This document shows positions 48,401 to 60,521 of a stretch of 64,000 nt of DNA, piece by piece (position 1 is the first letter of the stretch; each line of letters opens with the position of its first letter). Origin of the DNA: Triatoma infestans (taxonomy: Eukaryota; Arthropoda; Insecta; Hemiptera; Reduviidae); NCBI GenBank assembly GCA_011037195.1, contig JAAEAF010007712.1, forward strand, positions 1-64,000, given 5' to 3'. The notes beneath the pieces are model-generated. The model was not told where the DNA came from and did no database searches. It saw only the letters and a list, made by a program, of their open reading frames with translations. A program made the position numbers and the translations under genes.

Positions 48401-51400
48401 TAAAAACTTTCAATATTGAATAAGTATTGAGGTATATTATAATACAGGGTTTGATTGCCGTTCTTGGTCTTGGATTTTGATGTAATAATAAGAGGAATAC
48501 AGAGTAATGCATGTTTGCTACCAGCCTTCATCCCCGACATCTGATCGGCACTTGGAGTACATATCGTCTGAACAAATTTGCATTACTTTACTTGCTTTTA
48601 CTGATTACATAATTAAATCTTTTTTTTTATAATTTGACCAAAAGGAGATTTTCGTTTTATCTTTGGGAAATATGTCAAGGAAACGAATTACACTTTCCGT
48701 TAAGACAAAATGAGAAACTTTACAAATGCAAAAACTCACAGAAGTTCAAGAAATTCATAAGCAAACACAGAGACATTGGTCCCCGTATTGAGGAGTGGAG
48801 AAGCCATTTTTTTTATGGATCTTGAGTTCCTGCGGTAACCCACTCTAACGACATGTACAATCTTCACTGACATTTCCAATACTCACAACCTACACATAAG
48901 GCCTGTTGAGTTGCGCAAATCAAACAACTGAGTTTGGTGTACATATTTTCTTACATTTCACATTGTACACTTATATGCGATTAAACTCGACAAACAAACA
49001 CAGGCATGTAAGGGAACAACAACAATTCTTTTAGGTCATAGTGGTTTTGGTTTTATAACCATTCTCTTTTCATATCTAATTTATGACATTAATAGTAAAA
49101 ATAATTAAGAAAACTTACACTCGGTATATAATATCCAAGTGAATTTATGCGCAGAGCGGTTGTTTGTAATAATCCTGCCAGCAAATCTCCTTGCGTATTA
49201 AGCGTTACGCTAGGTAATGTACGCACAACTTCGAAGTGAATTTTATATTGTGACTGTAACGAGAGTAATTCAAATCCTTTACATAAAGTTACACAAAATT
49301 GTCCAAGCTTATAATTGCCGGGATCAGTCTCCTAAAATTAACAAATGCTATTAAAATCATGGCGTTTGATTATATTTTATCAACAAAATGTAGTCTAATA
49401 ATTGATTACCTTAGATGTTAAAACAATTGTATTTGTTCCAGGCTTTAATGAAACATCTTTAGCCATTAATGATTTTGAAAAATCTGACTTAGATACACTT
49501 GTAATTTTTCTATATCTACCATGGCTATCTTGTCTCCTTCAGATAAAAATGCAATAGTAATTATATAACTGATTTATTTTCTTAACAGAGACAAAAAAAA
49601 TCTTACATACTTCAAAGGAATTTTTTGATTTTTTAACTCCAGGTTCGCTCCAGCTAAACTTTTATCCTGTTTATAATCTAGCCTCACTGCCATTGGTAAT
49701 TTCTGCAGAAGAGGATTGGAAGGTGTTAACTGTTCTTTATTTTTTCTGTTAAAAAAAAAAAAAACAAACAAAAAATTGGTAATGACTGATTATAAAAAGT
49801 TACAAACTATGAATGTTAGTTTTTTTACAAAATATGATAGTTGGAATTAAATGACAGAAAGTCCTAATATAATACGTATAAAAACTTTATTATACAGCAT
49901 CAAGCTTTCGTCCTGGGAGCTAGGTCATGCTCAAGATGACAACATTTAGTGAATCTTGAGAATGTCAAATAAACACAAATAACTTATAGTGTTAGATTTT
50001 TTCTTCCTAGGAGCCTCTACAGCCCACTGCCCGGTGGTAGACAGTGTTGTCTATAACGAGAGAACACTGTCCGGAGGCCTGCAGTGCACTGAGGAGTCTC
50101 CGGGCGCCAAATGACCAGAGAGTTGACGCGCCTTAAATTAAAAAAAAAAAAGTATGAATGAAGATAAAACTCTTTAATAAATGAACATAAATAAAATTTA
50201 ACTATGGTACAAATTATTGTTTTTTTTTTTTGAGGGGCCCAATGGATTGCAACCTTCACTATTTGCTATGCCCCTTGGATGCCATAAGCTGCCCACAGCA
50301 TCATAAACAGATATACTAGGCGAAAATCAGGTTAAGATCCCTAAGGAATCGTAATGATCTGGTGGGCTCTAGGGAGGGTACATTCCCCTTCTCCTCCTCC
50401 TTCTGGTAACTATCCAGGTTCTTAAATCTTCTCTGAGTGGCAGCCTAGCAGTCCGTAAGGAGATGAATGGAGTTTCCTCCATCTCCACACAGAATCTGCA
50501 TGTGCTGTCACTCTCCAAACCCAGCTTCGTCAGGCGTCCTCTGAGTCGACAATGCCCCGCGAGGAAACCCGTAAGAACGCGGAGTTTGTTCTTACTAAGG
50601 CCGATGCAGGCCTCCGATCTCCGTTGGTTATAATTTCCCAGACAGATCTGTGCAAATTGTTTAAAATATATAAAAATATTAATTAATGTATTAAATTAAA
50701 AAATATATATAAACAAAAGTAAACTAAATAATTCTTGTCATTATTCTCTTTAGAAAAATGAGAAATAATTTAACCTGCCTGCGAATAGTTTCTGGTGAGT
50801 CCTTATGTTTTGAGCTAGATTTGCACTCATGTTTCGAAAGCAATAAAGCAACAGAAACATGTGGGCAGATTATTTCCACAGGTAAATTTGATGTGAGACT
50901 GAGGGTAGCCGAAACTTTTGTACTACCTGGATCAACTTTTATATCAACATCAGTCAAAGACATACATTCACTCAATGTTCCAATCCAAGGAGGATCTGAA
51001 AGTAATTAAATTTTAATCAATATTTAATGATTAAATAGAACCTTGAATTAAAAATACTTCTAAACACACTGATATTGAAACAGTAAATATTAATTTAAAC
51101 AAACCAGGTTTTGATGTCCCTAGAATTTTCAACATTTCATCATAATGTTTCACTCTTACTGACATTGGCAATTCGGAAGAGCTAGCGATAGACACACACA
51201 TTTTTGCATATCTAAAACGAAAAGATTCATCAATCTGTGCTTGTGTAATTAGAAACTAAAAATGCAGAAAGGGAAAGAAGAATCTCATAAATTTAGCCTC
51301 TTACTTAACAAATCTACTCAACATATTTTGTTACTAAATTAAAATATTGGTTTCATATTTTATTTTTTTAATGACTAATCATTTCCTATAGTAACTAATG

Positions 51401-54400
51401 TAAACACTCACAGGACTTGCTCTTATTGCAGTTTGCAAGAAGAAATTAAATATTTACGTTCTTATAATAAGATAGTGATCAAGATTTTACACATCTTTTA
51501 TTTACTTCCTACCCTACTTAATGGCGACATCTTGATGTTATTTGGAATCAAGTGAGTTCATAACTTAATTATACGCAGCCACTATAACTGGTAACGACAA
51601 CATGATAACTGGCCAGCCAACATAATAGTGAACAAGTAAATCAAATTAAATACGCCAGTCAAGTATGTGTTTGCATTTCAATTGTTAATTATATATCTTG
51701 CAGTACTTTTACAATATCAAAAGGCTCAAAACATGACTGGTTATGGTAATCCACTGCATGTAAAAACAATCATAAAACTTTTCGGAGATTACAAAAAATT
51801 CCAACAGTCCAGAGGCTAAAATCGCTCGTGTGAGCATTAAGATTCCGCCACTCTGGCGTCGAAGTGTAAAAATATGGCGTATGCAAGTTGAAGCACAAGT
51901 TTTAATTTCCTCTATAACATCCGAACTCACAAAATTTAATTACGTTTTAGCTTCTTTAGAGACAGCAATCTGAAAAAAATCTCGTCAGGAAAGTGGTACT
52001 TCCTTTGACTTATTTTGAGAAAATCTTATTGTCAGTTCCCCTAGGAACAGTTAAAGTAAATATCAAGTTTCAACTTCCTGAGATTTTCCATATTTGAATT
52101 ACGGTTTTGGTAGAATGGCTATAAGCACGAGCTTAATGGGAGAACCCTTTTATGAGAACCGCGTATAACTGCTACATTGATATTTGTTAGCAACATATTA
52201 ACAGTAAAATATATACTTCCGCTTCGTCAGCGACACTTAATTTGATAATTGGACGTTAAGCCCGCTGAAAAATAGGCATTACTTGAGTTTTTTTCACATA
52301 CCACAAACACTTACACCAATTTCTAAAAACCCTTTTTCGGGTTCAGAGAATCTTAAAACGTATTTCCGATTTCCGATGAAAACTCATTTCGAAAATTTGA
52401 TACGATTGTAATACTTTCTCCTACTGGGAGTATTAGAATAATAAATTGATTTCTTACCTGAGAATATCACCAAGCTGTAAGTAAGAATGAGCCAAGTTCA
52501 GTCTTGCATTGGCTGCTAATTGCTTCCAACCATCTTGTTCATAACAATGCAGGGCATTCTGTAGGAACGAAGTAGCCGTGGTATGGTCTTTGATGCTCCA
52601 ATAGAATTTTGCAAGATCAAATCCCAAACTACGTGCACAGCGCACTCGTCCTATATGTTTATAAGTTCCCATTGCTAATTCTGATAATTCCTAAAAAAAA
52701 AATTTAAATCAACTGTGAAAATTAATTACAATAAAAAATATATTCCTGTAATATAGGCACAAAGGAAAAGTTGGAAGGTCATTTACTGCGCTAAAGGAAG
52801 ATGTAAAAAAATATTTCGTACCGGCATTGATAAACTAAAAGAAATTTCTAAGAGACCGATATCAAAAATGCAAAACAGTTGCGACCGCGTCAGTGATTTC
52901 ATATTAACACATGTTTCGTCCACGCCGCAACAGGCATCTTCAAGGGGGCGTCGACTTGAATGCAAAACAGCTCGAGCTTAATGATTAATTAAGTTTTTCG
53001 GCCATTTTCTTTTCAGAAGTCACTTTTAGGTTGATTAGTTGATCTGAACTTTGAATTTCTTTCCTAATATATCGTACATATTCCTTTCGTGATTAAAAAA
53101 TCCCTTTGTAATAATATATTGCTACTTTTATAGAATTATAAGTTTTATGCAAAAGGTTTAATTTATGAAAACTAGAAATTGGATCCACAAGAAAATTTAA
53201 GAATATCCTATGTGCTTCTAGGAATTTCAACAGTTTCTTGCGAGGATGCTTTGGCATTCAAGTCGATAGTCTATGAAGAAGCCTATGCGATATAGGCATA
53301 ACATGGTTATATATAAATCACTGACACAGTCTCATCCCATACAACCAAATGTTTCCATGAGATGGCCGAAAGTCTAAAAGTGATATAGAAATTTTTATTT
53401 TTCATAAATGATATATGATCATCATACGAATTATAAGTTTAATAATTTAACAAGATTGTAAAACTCACCAAATATTGTTTACAAAATTCTTGCTGAGAAG
53501 ACAGTGCTCTTTTAAGCTTTTCAACAGGTTTAGTGAAATCATCTCCAAGTCCAGAAAAAATTTGTACTGCAATATGTAACTGTTCGCTAGTCTGCTCCTG
53601 CCCAGGCATTAATCCACACAACTGTCCAAGGTCGGCCAACTGCAAATTAAATCATCCAAATATATATTAAAGTTCTTCTTTACAGATGAATACAAGCATT
53701 GTGGTAGCTTTTTTATAGATGAATCAAGCATTGTGTTAGCATTTGGCTATTTTCTTCAGTAGTCATTGTTAGACTTTTAGGTCAAAAACGTTTCAAATCT
53801 AATGAGGTATTACATACAGAAACATTTCTTACATATTCCTTTAGTGATAAAAACATTCTAATTTATTTGTAAGAAAAAATACTGCCACTTTTACAAAAAG
53901 TTTTATGCAAAAGATTTAATTTAAGAAAATAAAAACTGGATCCTTAAGAAAATTAGGATGATGACCGTTATGTGCTTCTAGGAGCTTCTCTAAGTTAAGA
54001 ACATCTCAATAAAATTCTACAAGGCAGTTATTTCAAAGTCAATAGAAGACAGGGCCACCGCCCACCTTTGCTAAAGGATTGTTAGAGGCCTATTTTTTTT
54101 TAATTTTTTTTTTTTTTTACGTTTAGCAACCGCTATTGGATTAATATATCTCTTAAACAACAGCTTAAGTTTCAATGATCTAAGTATACTTTCGGTCAAT
54201 TTCTTTCCAGTAGCTTTTGCTAGTCAAGCATACAGATTTTCTTTCCTAACATCTTAGATATTAGACAATTTGCTTACGTATTCCAATCTTCATTAAAATC
54301 TAAGCTAAAGCTGGTGCAAGTCCTGACCAAATTTTTGTGAGGGATGTGTGGTCATAGGTCGAGACGCCGAGGTTACCACCGTCATTTGTTTCTTCTTCGC

Positions 54401-57400
54401 TATTAGGCCCAAATATCGCTAGCGAGGCGAAAAGTCTCTAGTATATACCATATTAAGGGAAAATTGCTTTCCACCTTTTACCATTCCAGTGAAGATCATG
54501 GTTAATTCTCCACTTCTCTCTCAGTCTGATAGAAATGGGTTTCTTAATGAGATATACGTATAGATAGCTGTTTGGAAACACCTTCGTCCTTGCAGGTCTA
54601 AAAGCAATTTCGTTGGTTTAGCTCTTTCGATGTTTCACAGATGAGAGTTATTACTGAATTAGACGATTATTTAGCTTCACTAGAGGAACATTATCTTCCT
54701 GCAATTCTAATGACTTTCCTGATGTAGTCATTGCCCCAACTATTAATTCTTAATACCTTGTTTTAGACAAATAAATATACTAGTTGAGACATTAAGAGCA
54801 ATTAATTCCACTTTCTGAGGCTGTACATACGATTAAGAAAGACATATTTTTGAACAAGCATATTAGCTCCAGAAAGGAGAATGAATTGCATGCTGCACGA
54901 ACTTAAATAATTATCATTTAAATTTTATATCTTTCATAAAAACTTTTAATTTTGTTAAATTCAATTAATTACTTAGTCCGCTGAGCATTCTCAATGTAAT
55001 TGAACTGTTATAATCAAAAAGCCAATATTAGTGAGCAGTTCAAGCAGTTTGGTAAATTAACAAATATGTGATTTTAATTTAAAAATAACAATAAAATCAT
55101 TTATATTTATTTTATTTTCATAGCTTCTCTTGAAAATTTTCACCTTCTTCAGCCAGCTTCGGCCTCTCTCGTCTTGAGAGGCCTGAAAACCGTGAATTTG
55201 AGTCTGCTAAGCAGATTTGTATACAAAGTTTGTAATACCTTTTGTCTTGCATAGGCCCAAATTCCCGCAGTATAACGAGAATATTGTTCAACATGATTGC
55301 TTTCGGTATAATTTTCACAAGTGTGCAAAATTTCAATACAAGAAAGAAACACCCAACACGCAACAGCACCTTGTGGATAGGTAACATCAAGTAGTGATAA
55401 TTCCCTAATACAATTATGAAGAAATGGTAAAGTTCTTTCTGCAACCTGAAATACATCATATAATCATCACACATCATATGGTGGACATTTATTACTTTTT
55501 ACAACATTAAAAAAAAAAAATGGTCAGGGCACGCTTTACTTACTTCAGAAGGTTTGTTAGCAAATAACAACATAGCACATTGCCTTGAAAATAAATAATT
55601 TCTAAACTGAAGAATTGAAACACTATTATTTTCTATTTTTGAACGCTCTTTCAGGTTGACTCCAGAAGAAAGGCATAAACCATCCCATGAGTCTAATGGA
55701 GATTGAAACTGAGTCAACCAACTTGGGGTTTCTGAAAGATAATAAAACTATGAGAGATTAATTAAATTAGGAATCTTATATTAATTATGTACAGTATACA
55801 TTACCTCCAAGATTAGAATTAAGAATAAACTGAGTGAAAAGAGCATCCAATTCGTCATACTGAACTAATGCTTCCTCATATACACCTAACATTTCCAAAA
55901 CGAAAGCCAGTTCTTCCTGAAAAAAAATGTAAAAATTTCAAGTATATTATACAAGCTCTTTCGAAACATTTTCCCAATTAAAATATAAAGTAAAATATAG
56001 CTTTATAATTATAATATAATAGTAAAGATTCACGTGCTCAATGTAGTTTGAATAAAGTAATTCTGAGACAACGACGAAATCAGTTTTTCGGCTTGGGTTC
56101 CAACTAATCATAAGGGCACAGAAGGTGCAATACTATTAGCCATTGATAAGCTCAAATGCTTGTGAGCATTAGACTTATGTACAGCTCTGAGCTAGAATTT
56201 AATGTTTAACTGGGGAATTTGGGATTTCACAATATAGTTTGGTCACAGTTATTTTGAACCGATGGGAATCCATTTTCTTTTGTCCTATTCTAAAGTAAAA
56301 TTGAATATGTAGTACTTTTTGCTAAAAGTAACGCCTAATTTAAATAATTCACACCTGAAGAAGAAAATATTTAGTGAAACTCCACCCAGCTTGATTTCTT
56401 CTTTCTCGTTGTTCTCTGATTAATTCTTCAAATTTAAGTAATGTTCTGTCATAAGCCGTTAATAATAAAAGTCTTGTATTTACAACTAGTCCTCTCCAAG
56501 AGCCAGCGGAACGAGATTCGGATCTTAATGGATTAATGACAGAAAGACATCTGAAATATTCAATAATATTAAAACACTGGCAATGTTTAAATTATCATGC
56601 AACACTGAAATAAAGAAATACAGTTCGCTGAGCATTCATAATGTAATTTAACTGTTATAATCAAAAAGCCAATATTAGTGAGCAGTTCAAGCAGTTTGAT
56701 CAATTAACAAATATGTGATTTTTATTTAAAAATAACAATAAAATCATTTAAAGTTATTTTATTTTCATAGCTTCTCTTGAAAATTTTCACTTTCAATTTC
56801 AGCCAGCTTCGGCCTCTCTCGTCTTGAGAGGCCCGAAAGCCGTGAATTTAAAGAAATACCGAAAAGCTAGTATGAATTGAATTTCCAAAAGATCAAGCTG
56901 ATGTTAAAAATTTATAATCAAACTATACAGTTCAACTAATAAATGATGACATCTAAACATCTTGAAGAATTTTAATTTTGTCTCTATTTATCTTAGTTTA
57001 TTTTCAACTTGATATTTAGCCAGGGTGTATGCTGGACAAAATGTAAGGGTATGCTGTGTAGTGGGCATCTTCCCATAAAATTCATAAGATGCATAAAAAT
57101 AATTAACTCATTTTTCAACCCAATGTAATCAAACAAAGTTCCATAGTGCGCCGGTAGTTTCTGCCAATAGTTGTTCAGAAATTTTTTTGTGGTAGTTCTT
57201 GTATATTTCTGATGATGCAATAAATGAAAGTATTCTAGCTTTTCGATCTGAGAAAATCGGAAGTTAATTTGATTAATTATGCAATTTCTAAATATAATCG
57301 CTGATAGTGATTTTCTTGTTCAGCTCTATCTGGACAATGACGTTTTGATCTGAACTAATGGGTTTCATTACTCTTATCTGAGTAATGAAACTGATGCACT

Positions 57401-60400
57401 GTTCCAAACTAATGGAAAAGAATTTTCTTGCCATGTCGCAGTTGAGATTTTTTATCATTCACTTTCTTGCTAAATAAAGAACATCGAAATTATTAGACAA
57501 AATCTTGAGATGTGAGTATAGGAAAGGAATTCTGAAAATATTTCCATTAGAAATATTGTCTCAAGTTCTTGCAGAAATGCTAGTAAATCATGAGATTGAA
57601 AAGAAAATTAGATTAAAACGTTTTAATCTAACAATGCACCAAAGCTTTAACATGCATAGGATGTGCTGCCCGCTCACATCACGTCCTGACAGCATAAAGT
57701 AGGCAGTAGTCCCACCCTGTCACCCTGCGCGCGCAGACAAATACAGTGGCAGATTTCACGTGAAGCCATGCTGCTGGCAGAGCGCACAACCAAACGGCCA
57801 GAGCCGTCAGAGATACGTACAATATCGGAGTGATGGTCAATTTTTTTAAGTGACTTTTCTAAATAATTGTAAATTAATATTTGTAACTGATAAATACAGG
57901 GCATGCGGTGCACAACTAGCACGCCTGCAATATCCGCCACGGTATTTAGCCTCCACAGGCCTTTTTTTTCTTATACCATGACTTCGGTTATTCAGCCATT
58001 CTACGTCGCGGCTTGGTATAAAATAGGCTGCGCTGGCACTGATGTTGATCGTTTGGTTGGATATCCAGCGGCACGTGAGAACGATCTCGGACGTGAACAA
58101 CTTCATCCCCTCCATAGAAAAAAGTGGACTAGCCTTTTCAGGGATCTTGGGGTTCTGAGAATTATTCCAGCCTAATAACAACTCATAAGGCAGGCAGAGG
58201 TAGATGAACTGTCAACTAGTTGGGTTTAAGAACTCACAGGGAAACTCCAGCTCACCATAACACATATTCTTTAAGGATAACACATTGTACACTATACAGA
58301 CAATTAGATTCTTTGTGTAAAACAACGGTTTTAAACTGAGGACCCTCCAAGAAAAAACTTGCGCCCAATGCTTAAATGCTAGACGCTTACAAGGGACATC
58401 ACCCGAAGCATGATTTATATCTCCCATAAAGTTAAAATACCCATACAAGCAAAAAATTAGTTGGCTGGAGCCTAAGAAGAAACTTTTTATTTTTAAAGTT
58501 GTTGTTTGGTAGCAAACAATAACCTCCTCCAACATTTAACTCTCCATTCGTCCTTATCAGTTCCTGAGGAAGGACACCAAAGGTGCCCGAAACGTCGAAT
58601 AAACTTTTAAAAATAAAAAGTTCCATCTTTGGCACTAGCCAACTAATTTTTTGCTTGTTTGATTAACAACGGCCAAACATAACTATTATTTACATTAAAA
58701 TACCCATAATTTTGGAGTAAACAGAAATGGAGCAATTGTAACTATCTATGGCGTGGAATTTATTCCTCATATCTCTCATCAAAGTAGCCAATAATACAAA
58801 GCATCAAGCTAATATATATATCAACTTCTATTAAAAAATAAATGAAAATTTGCAAAACCATAAACAAAACACAAGGCGAAACAAATGAAATATTCGTTAG
58901 AATTTATTTCTACATGATATCAGATCAAAGAGGTCCTCTAACTTATCACTTTTTATCGAGAAATCCACTACGAAAATTGAATAGTTGGATCCTAACGTTG
59001 GACAAAAATGAAACTATATCCGTTATTGCCTCTTTTTCCTTCAACTTCATTTTGGATGCGCCTATCTTCAGAGATAATTGGTAAATAGTAAGGTAATGGA
59101 GACCATTCAATTTTTAAATCACACTTATATCAACCACTCAAATTTGACTAATTAAAAATCTAAAGCATGGAAAATCATCCATTTATTTTAGTTATATGTT
59201 TACATTGTGTTGATTTTTACCTTAATATAAATCAATTGCAATGATACTTAATTCTTTTGTTAATAAAAAATTCATAAACATTGAATACAGTTGGTTGCTC
59301 CTAGCATGTATATTTAAATGGTGATGATTAACAATTTCGTTCTGTATAAAGAAGATAGGGAAATGTGAAATCGATGATCCCAAGAAAAAGAAAAAAAGGA
59401 AGTAATATGTGACAAATTATTATTATTGATATGCGATTCTAAAATTGCGTTTCAATTTTTATAAATCTTATTTATGATTCTGCCAATAATGTTTATTGAC
59501 CAACCTTTACAAAAACTTCATTAAGTTTGAGATAAAATCAAGAGCTTAATTTTATAGAACTAACTCAGGGCAGAATTGGTCAAAAAATGTGTAAAATTCC
59601 TAAATAATTAAAAAATGACGTGAAGTTTTATATATCTTTCCGTTTACACTAACAAAATATATATTATTAGGATTACCTGTCTGCATGTTTTGCACCATAA
59701 TCGCTTCTTATTTTATCGTACACTGTAGATCTTGGAATAAGTTTATTAGACTTTCTGAAGTCGTAAGTTTCAACTACAACTATCATCCAATCCATTATAT
59801 TGTATTGCGTTAAAACTCTCATCCACATTTCAATATCATCGCGGATAGTTGACTTGTACACTTCTACATCCTACTCATAATAAAGTTAAATTGGTAAGAA
59901 TATGTTAAGATAGGAAACTTAGATATAATTTTCTTTGTTCTTACCGAACACTGAGTCCAGTATGTATGGAACATTGGTTGATCAGTTAAATGAAAATCTC
60001 CTTCTTTCGGTAAAACGTCTTTGGTAAAAGGCACGAAATCAGCCGTCACATTAACAAATTTTATGGCACGTCCATAAGATCTTCGCCACTCTGTGGCTTC
60101 TAATGGCAAAGAGGCTGATAATGTAGGCTCCAGGCTTAAAAAAAGATCTTTATCGCCAGCATCTAAATATTAGGAAATAAATGGTATTTTCCTAACTTAT
60201 GTGAAAAATAGTTATTATAAACAGTCATTTCGATGGCAGAATTCCTAATATTGCATTCTAAACTAATCAAGTAACAGTAAATACGTAATGCTCCAAAAGG
60301 TTATATTAAAGAAAAACTATTTTGTCATTTATTAAGTTTGCTGCATCATTAATTTAAAACTCTACAAATTAGGATTCTTTTCATTAATTAGAAGCTAAAT

Positions 60401-60521
60401 ACGAAAAACCGAAAGAAGTAAATTTAATTATCTACTTACATGTCACAATAGGTTTACTATCCATAATAGATCTTTCTGTTATTTTCTCTGTAGTACCATT
60501 CATTATTTTATGTTGTTCCAT
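42453..60521 (-). CDS. TRAPPC10: Trafficking protein particle (TRAPP II) complex subunit 10
   Basis: Subunit of TRAPP II, the Rab exchange complex and tether acting at the Golgi. Coding exons, 5' to 3' on the - strand: 60521-60440, 60162-59945, 59870-59677, 56550-56355, 55916-55805, 55731-55544, 55445-55239, 53639-53469, 52690-52458, 51211-51105, 50995-50779, 49745-49611, 49509-49410, 49331-49119, 46750-46565, 46390-46160, 45011-44844, 44272-44095, 44002-43868, 42568-42453. All phases agree and the sum is 3,387 bases (1,128 residues), close to family length. Matches to family memory: AGDKDLFLSLEPTLS, then EWRRSYGRA, LPKEGDF, DWMIVVVE, QAGWSFTKYFLLQEELAFV, EEALVQYDELDALF, FRNYLFSRQCAMLLF and GTYKHIGRVRCARSLG. 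The C end has HNMWAVCGRTAG, NGFLPLPTVRLSKYIP and LEPFSPGQVYN. Exons 11-12 can be joined two ways: GC-AG as listed, or GT-AG with 50775 and 49729, four residues shorter. The start ATG at 60521 is the first in frame. Confidence 0.96.
45366..45604 (+). repeat. tRNA-derived SINE copy
   Basis: Head AATTAGCTCAGCGGTAGCGC with a B-box-like GGTTCTAGTTC. The shared body follows (CCTTAGATTTTCTC, GAAGCCGGCATTGCACTGAG, GATGTTGACGGGC), but the tail is short and AT-mixed. It lies in a TRAPPC10 intron, opposite to the gene. Confidence 0.75.
45617..45690 (-). repeat. Motif A repeat copy
   Basis: On the - strand: GGGCGAACGCCCGAAACC then GGTCGATGACC. It keeps a perfect GGGCG/CGCCC hairpin, GAAAC and GGTC, but has CAGATG where the best copy has CTGATGA. 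The + strand side continues GGGCTACCACGGAAAATGTC, as in other copies. It directly abuts the SINE at 45366-45604. Confidence 0.5.
47060..47148 (+). repeat. Motif A repeat, degenerate copy
   Basis: CCATCCTGGTGATAGGTGAA, then AGCCCGAATTCGATCGGAAC, then a GAAGCAGATTACCATGGAAA tail. It shows the same order of elements as 14233-14310, with several substitutions in core positions. It lies in a TRAPPC10 intron. Confidence 0.45.
47867..48034 (+). other. Possible orphan exon on the + strand, unassigned
   Basis: An open stretch bounded by a good acceptor (CATTCTTGCAG) and donor (CTAG/GTAAGAAA). It encodes about 55 residues in one frame, including GNKGRGEESNGSTITDREKE and SRCIKPFIWNWAFHRCQL. It lies inside a TRAPPC10 intron, antisense to that gene. 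I do not recognise it and see no partner exons. It may be chance or a fragment of an unknown element. Confidence 0.2.
49992..50151 (+). repeat. tRNA-derived SINE copy, 5'-truncated
   Basis: It starts at TTAGATTTTTTCTTCCTAGG, missing the tRNA-like head. It then matches the shared body (TGCCCGGTGGTAGACAGTGT, GAGAGAACACTGTCCGGAGG, CTCCGGGCGCC, TTGACGCGCC) and ends in poly(A). It lies in the TRAPPC10 intron between exons 11 and 12. Confidence 0.8.
50219..50660 (-). pseudogene. LINE 3' end (C-terminal knuckle, 3' UTR and poly(A))
   Basis: On the - strand, 50600-50450 gives GFLAGHCRLRGRLTKLGLES, then DSTCRFCVEMEETP, the GHC/CxxC/H knuckle of jockey/R1-type LINEs. A short 3' UTR follows, and the run of T at 50219-50231 is the poly(A) tail. 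It is a heavily 5'-truncated insertion within the TRAPPC10 intron between exons 11 and 12, next to a SINE. Confidence 0.7.
51960..52440 (+). repeat. Family X repeat, 3' portion
   Basis: It shares with 5540-5812 the AGTTTCAACTTCCTGAGATT, TTCACATACCACAAAC-type and TTTCCGATGAAAACTCATTT patches. It ends CGATTGTAATACTTTCTCCT plus a GGGAGTATTAGAA remnant. It lies in a TRAPPC10 intron. Confidence 0.55.
53060..53235. repeat. Diverged direct repeat, copy 1 (partner at 53815-53995)
   Basis: Shares with the partner TACATATTCCTTT, AGTTTTATGCAAAAG, TTTAATTTA, GGATCC and TATGTGCTTCTAGGA in the same order. The two copies sit in the TRAPPC10 introns on either side of exon 8. The class is unknown. Confidence 0.55.
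53815..53995. repeat. Diverged direct repeat, copy 2 (partner at 53060-53235)
   Basis: Same ordered patches as copy 1, in the same orientation, with many substitutions and small indels. Confidence 0.55.
54968..55200. repeat. Intronic direct repeat with hairpin, copy 1
   Basis: About 230 bp, close to identical with 56613-56852. Common landmarks are CCGCTGAGCATTC, AAAAAGCCAATATTAGTGAG, TTCATAGCTTCTCTTGAAAA and CAGCCAGCTTC. It ends in a hairpin GGCCTCTC, 7-base loop, GAGAGGCC. It sits just downstream of TRAPPC10 exon 7. Confidence 0.75.
56613..56852. repeat. Intronic direct repeat with hairpin, copy 2
   Basis: Same landmarks and same orientation as copy 1, with the hairpin GGCCTCTC/GAGAGGCC followed by CGAAAGCCG. 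It lies in the TRAPPC10 intron upstream of exon 4. The class is unknown. Confidence 0.75.
57970..58112 (+). repeat. Family Y repeat unit
   Basis: ACCATGACTTCGGTTATTCA, TTCTACGTCGCGG, GGTATAAAATAGGCTGCGCT, TTGGTTGGATATCCAGCGGC and ACGTGAGAACGATCTCGGAC, in the order seen at 1222-1386 and 16905-17058. It lies in TRAPPC10 intron 3. Open frames on both strands here are by-products. Confidence 0.65.
58446..58657 (+). mobile_element. Small element with 54-bp terminal inverted repeats carrying a hammerhead-like motif
   Basis: The left end CAAGCAAAAAATTAGTTGGC (58446) and the reverse complement of the right end (58657) agree over about 54 bp. Pairing continues through the AACTTTTTATTTTTAAA patches, with a few mismatches. 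The same outer sequence ends the hairpin element at 63782-63878. Directly inside the right repeat is motif B (58560-58600). The element is non-coding and lies in TRAPPC10 intron 3. Confidence 0.7.
58560..58600 (+). ncRNA. Hammerhead-ribozyme-like motif (motif B, best copy)
   Basis: Stem I is GTTC 58560-58563 with GAAT 58597-58600 (three Watson-Crick pairs plus G-U). The core CTGAGGA is at 58564-58570. Stem II is GGACACC 58572-58578 with GGTGCCC 58582-58588 (six pairs, one A-C mismatch, AAA loop). GAAA is at 58589-58592. A palindromic ACGT (58592-58595) would be a minimal stem III, leaving C58596 at the cleavage position. As in motif A, one extra base (A58571) precedes stem II. Catalysis is inferred only. 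Confidence 0.45.

Noticed and set aside
55118..55477. 119-codon - strand frame as an alternative TRAPPC10 exon end
   Set aside because: It is in another frame than exon 7 and runs into an intronic repeat. The frame with family matches (VACWVFLSCIEILHTCENYT) ends at a good GT donor at 55238.
58842..59084. 80-codon + strand frame in TRAPPC10 intron 3
   Set aside because: No recognisable family, no splice sites of note, and an AT-rich composition like the surrounding intron.
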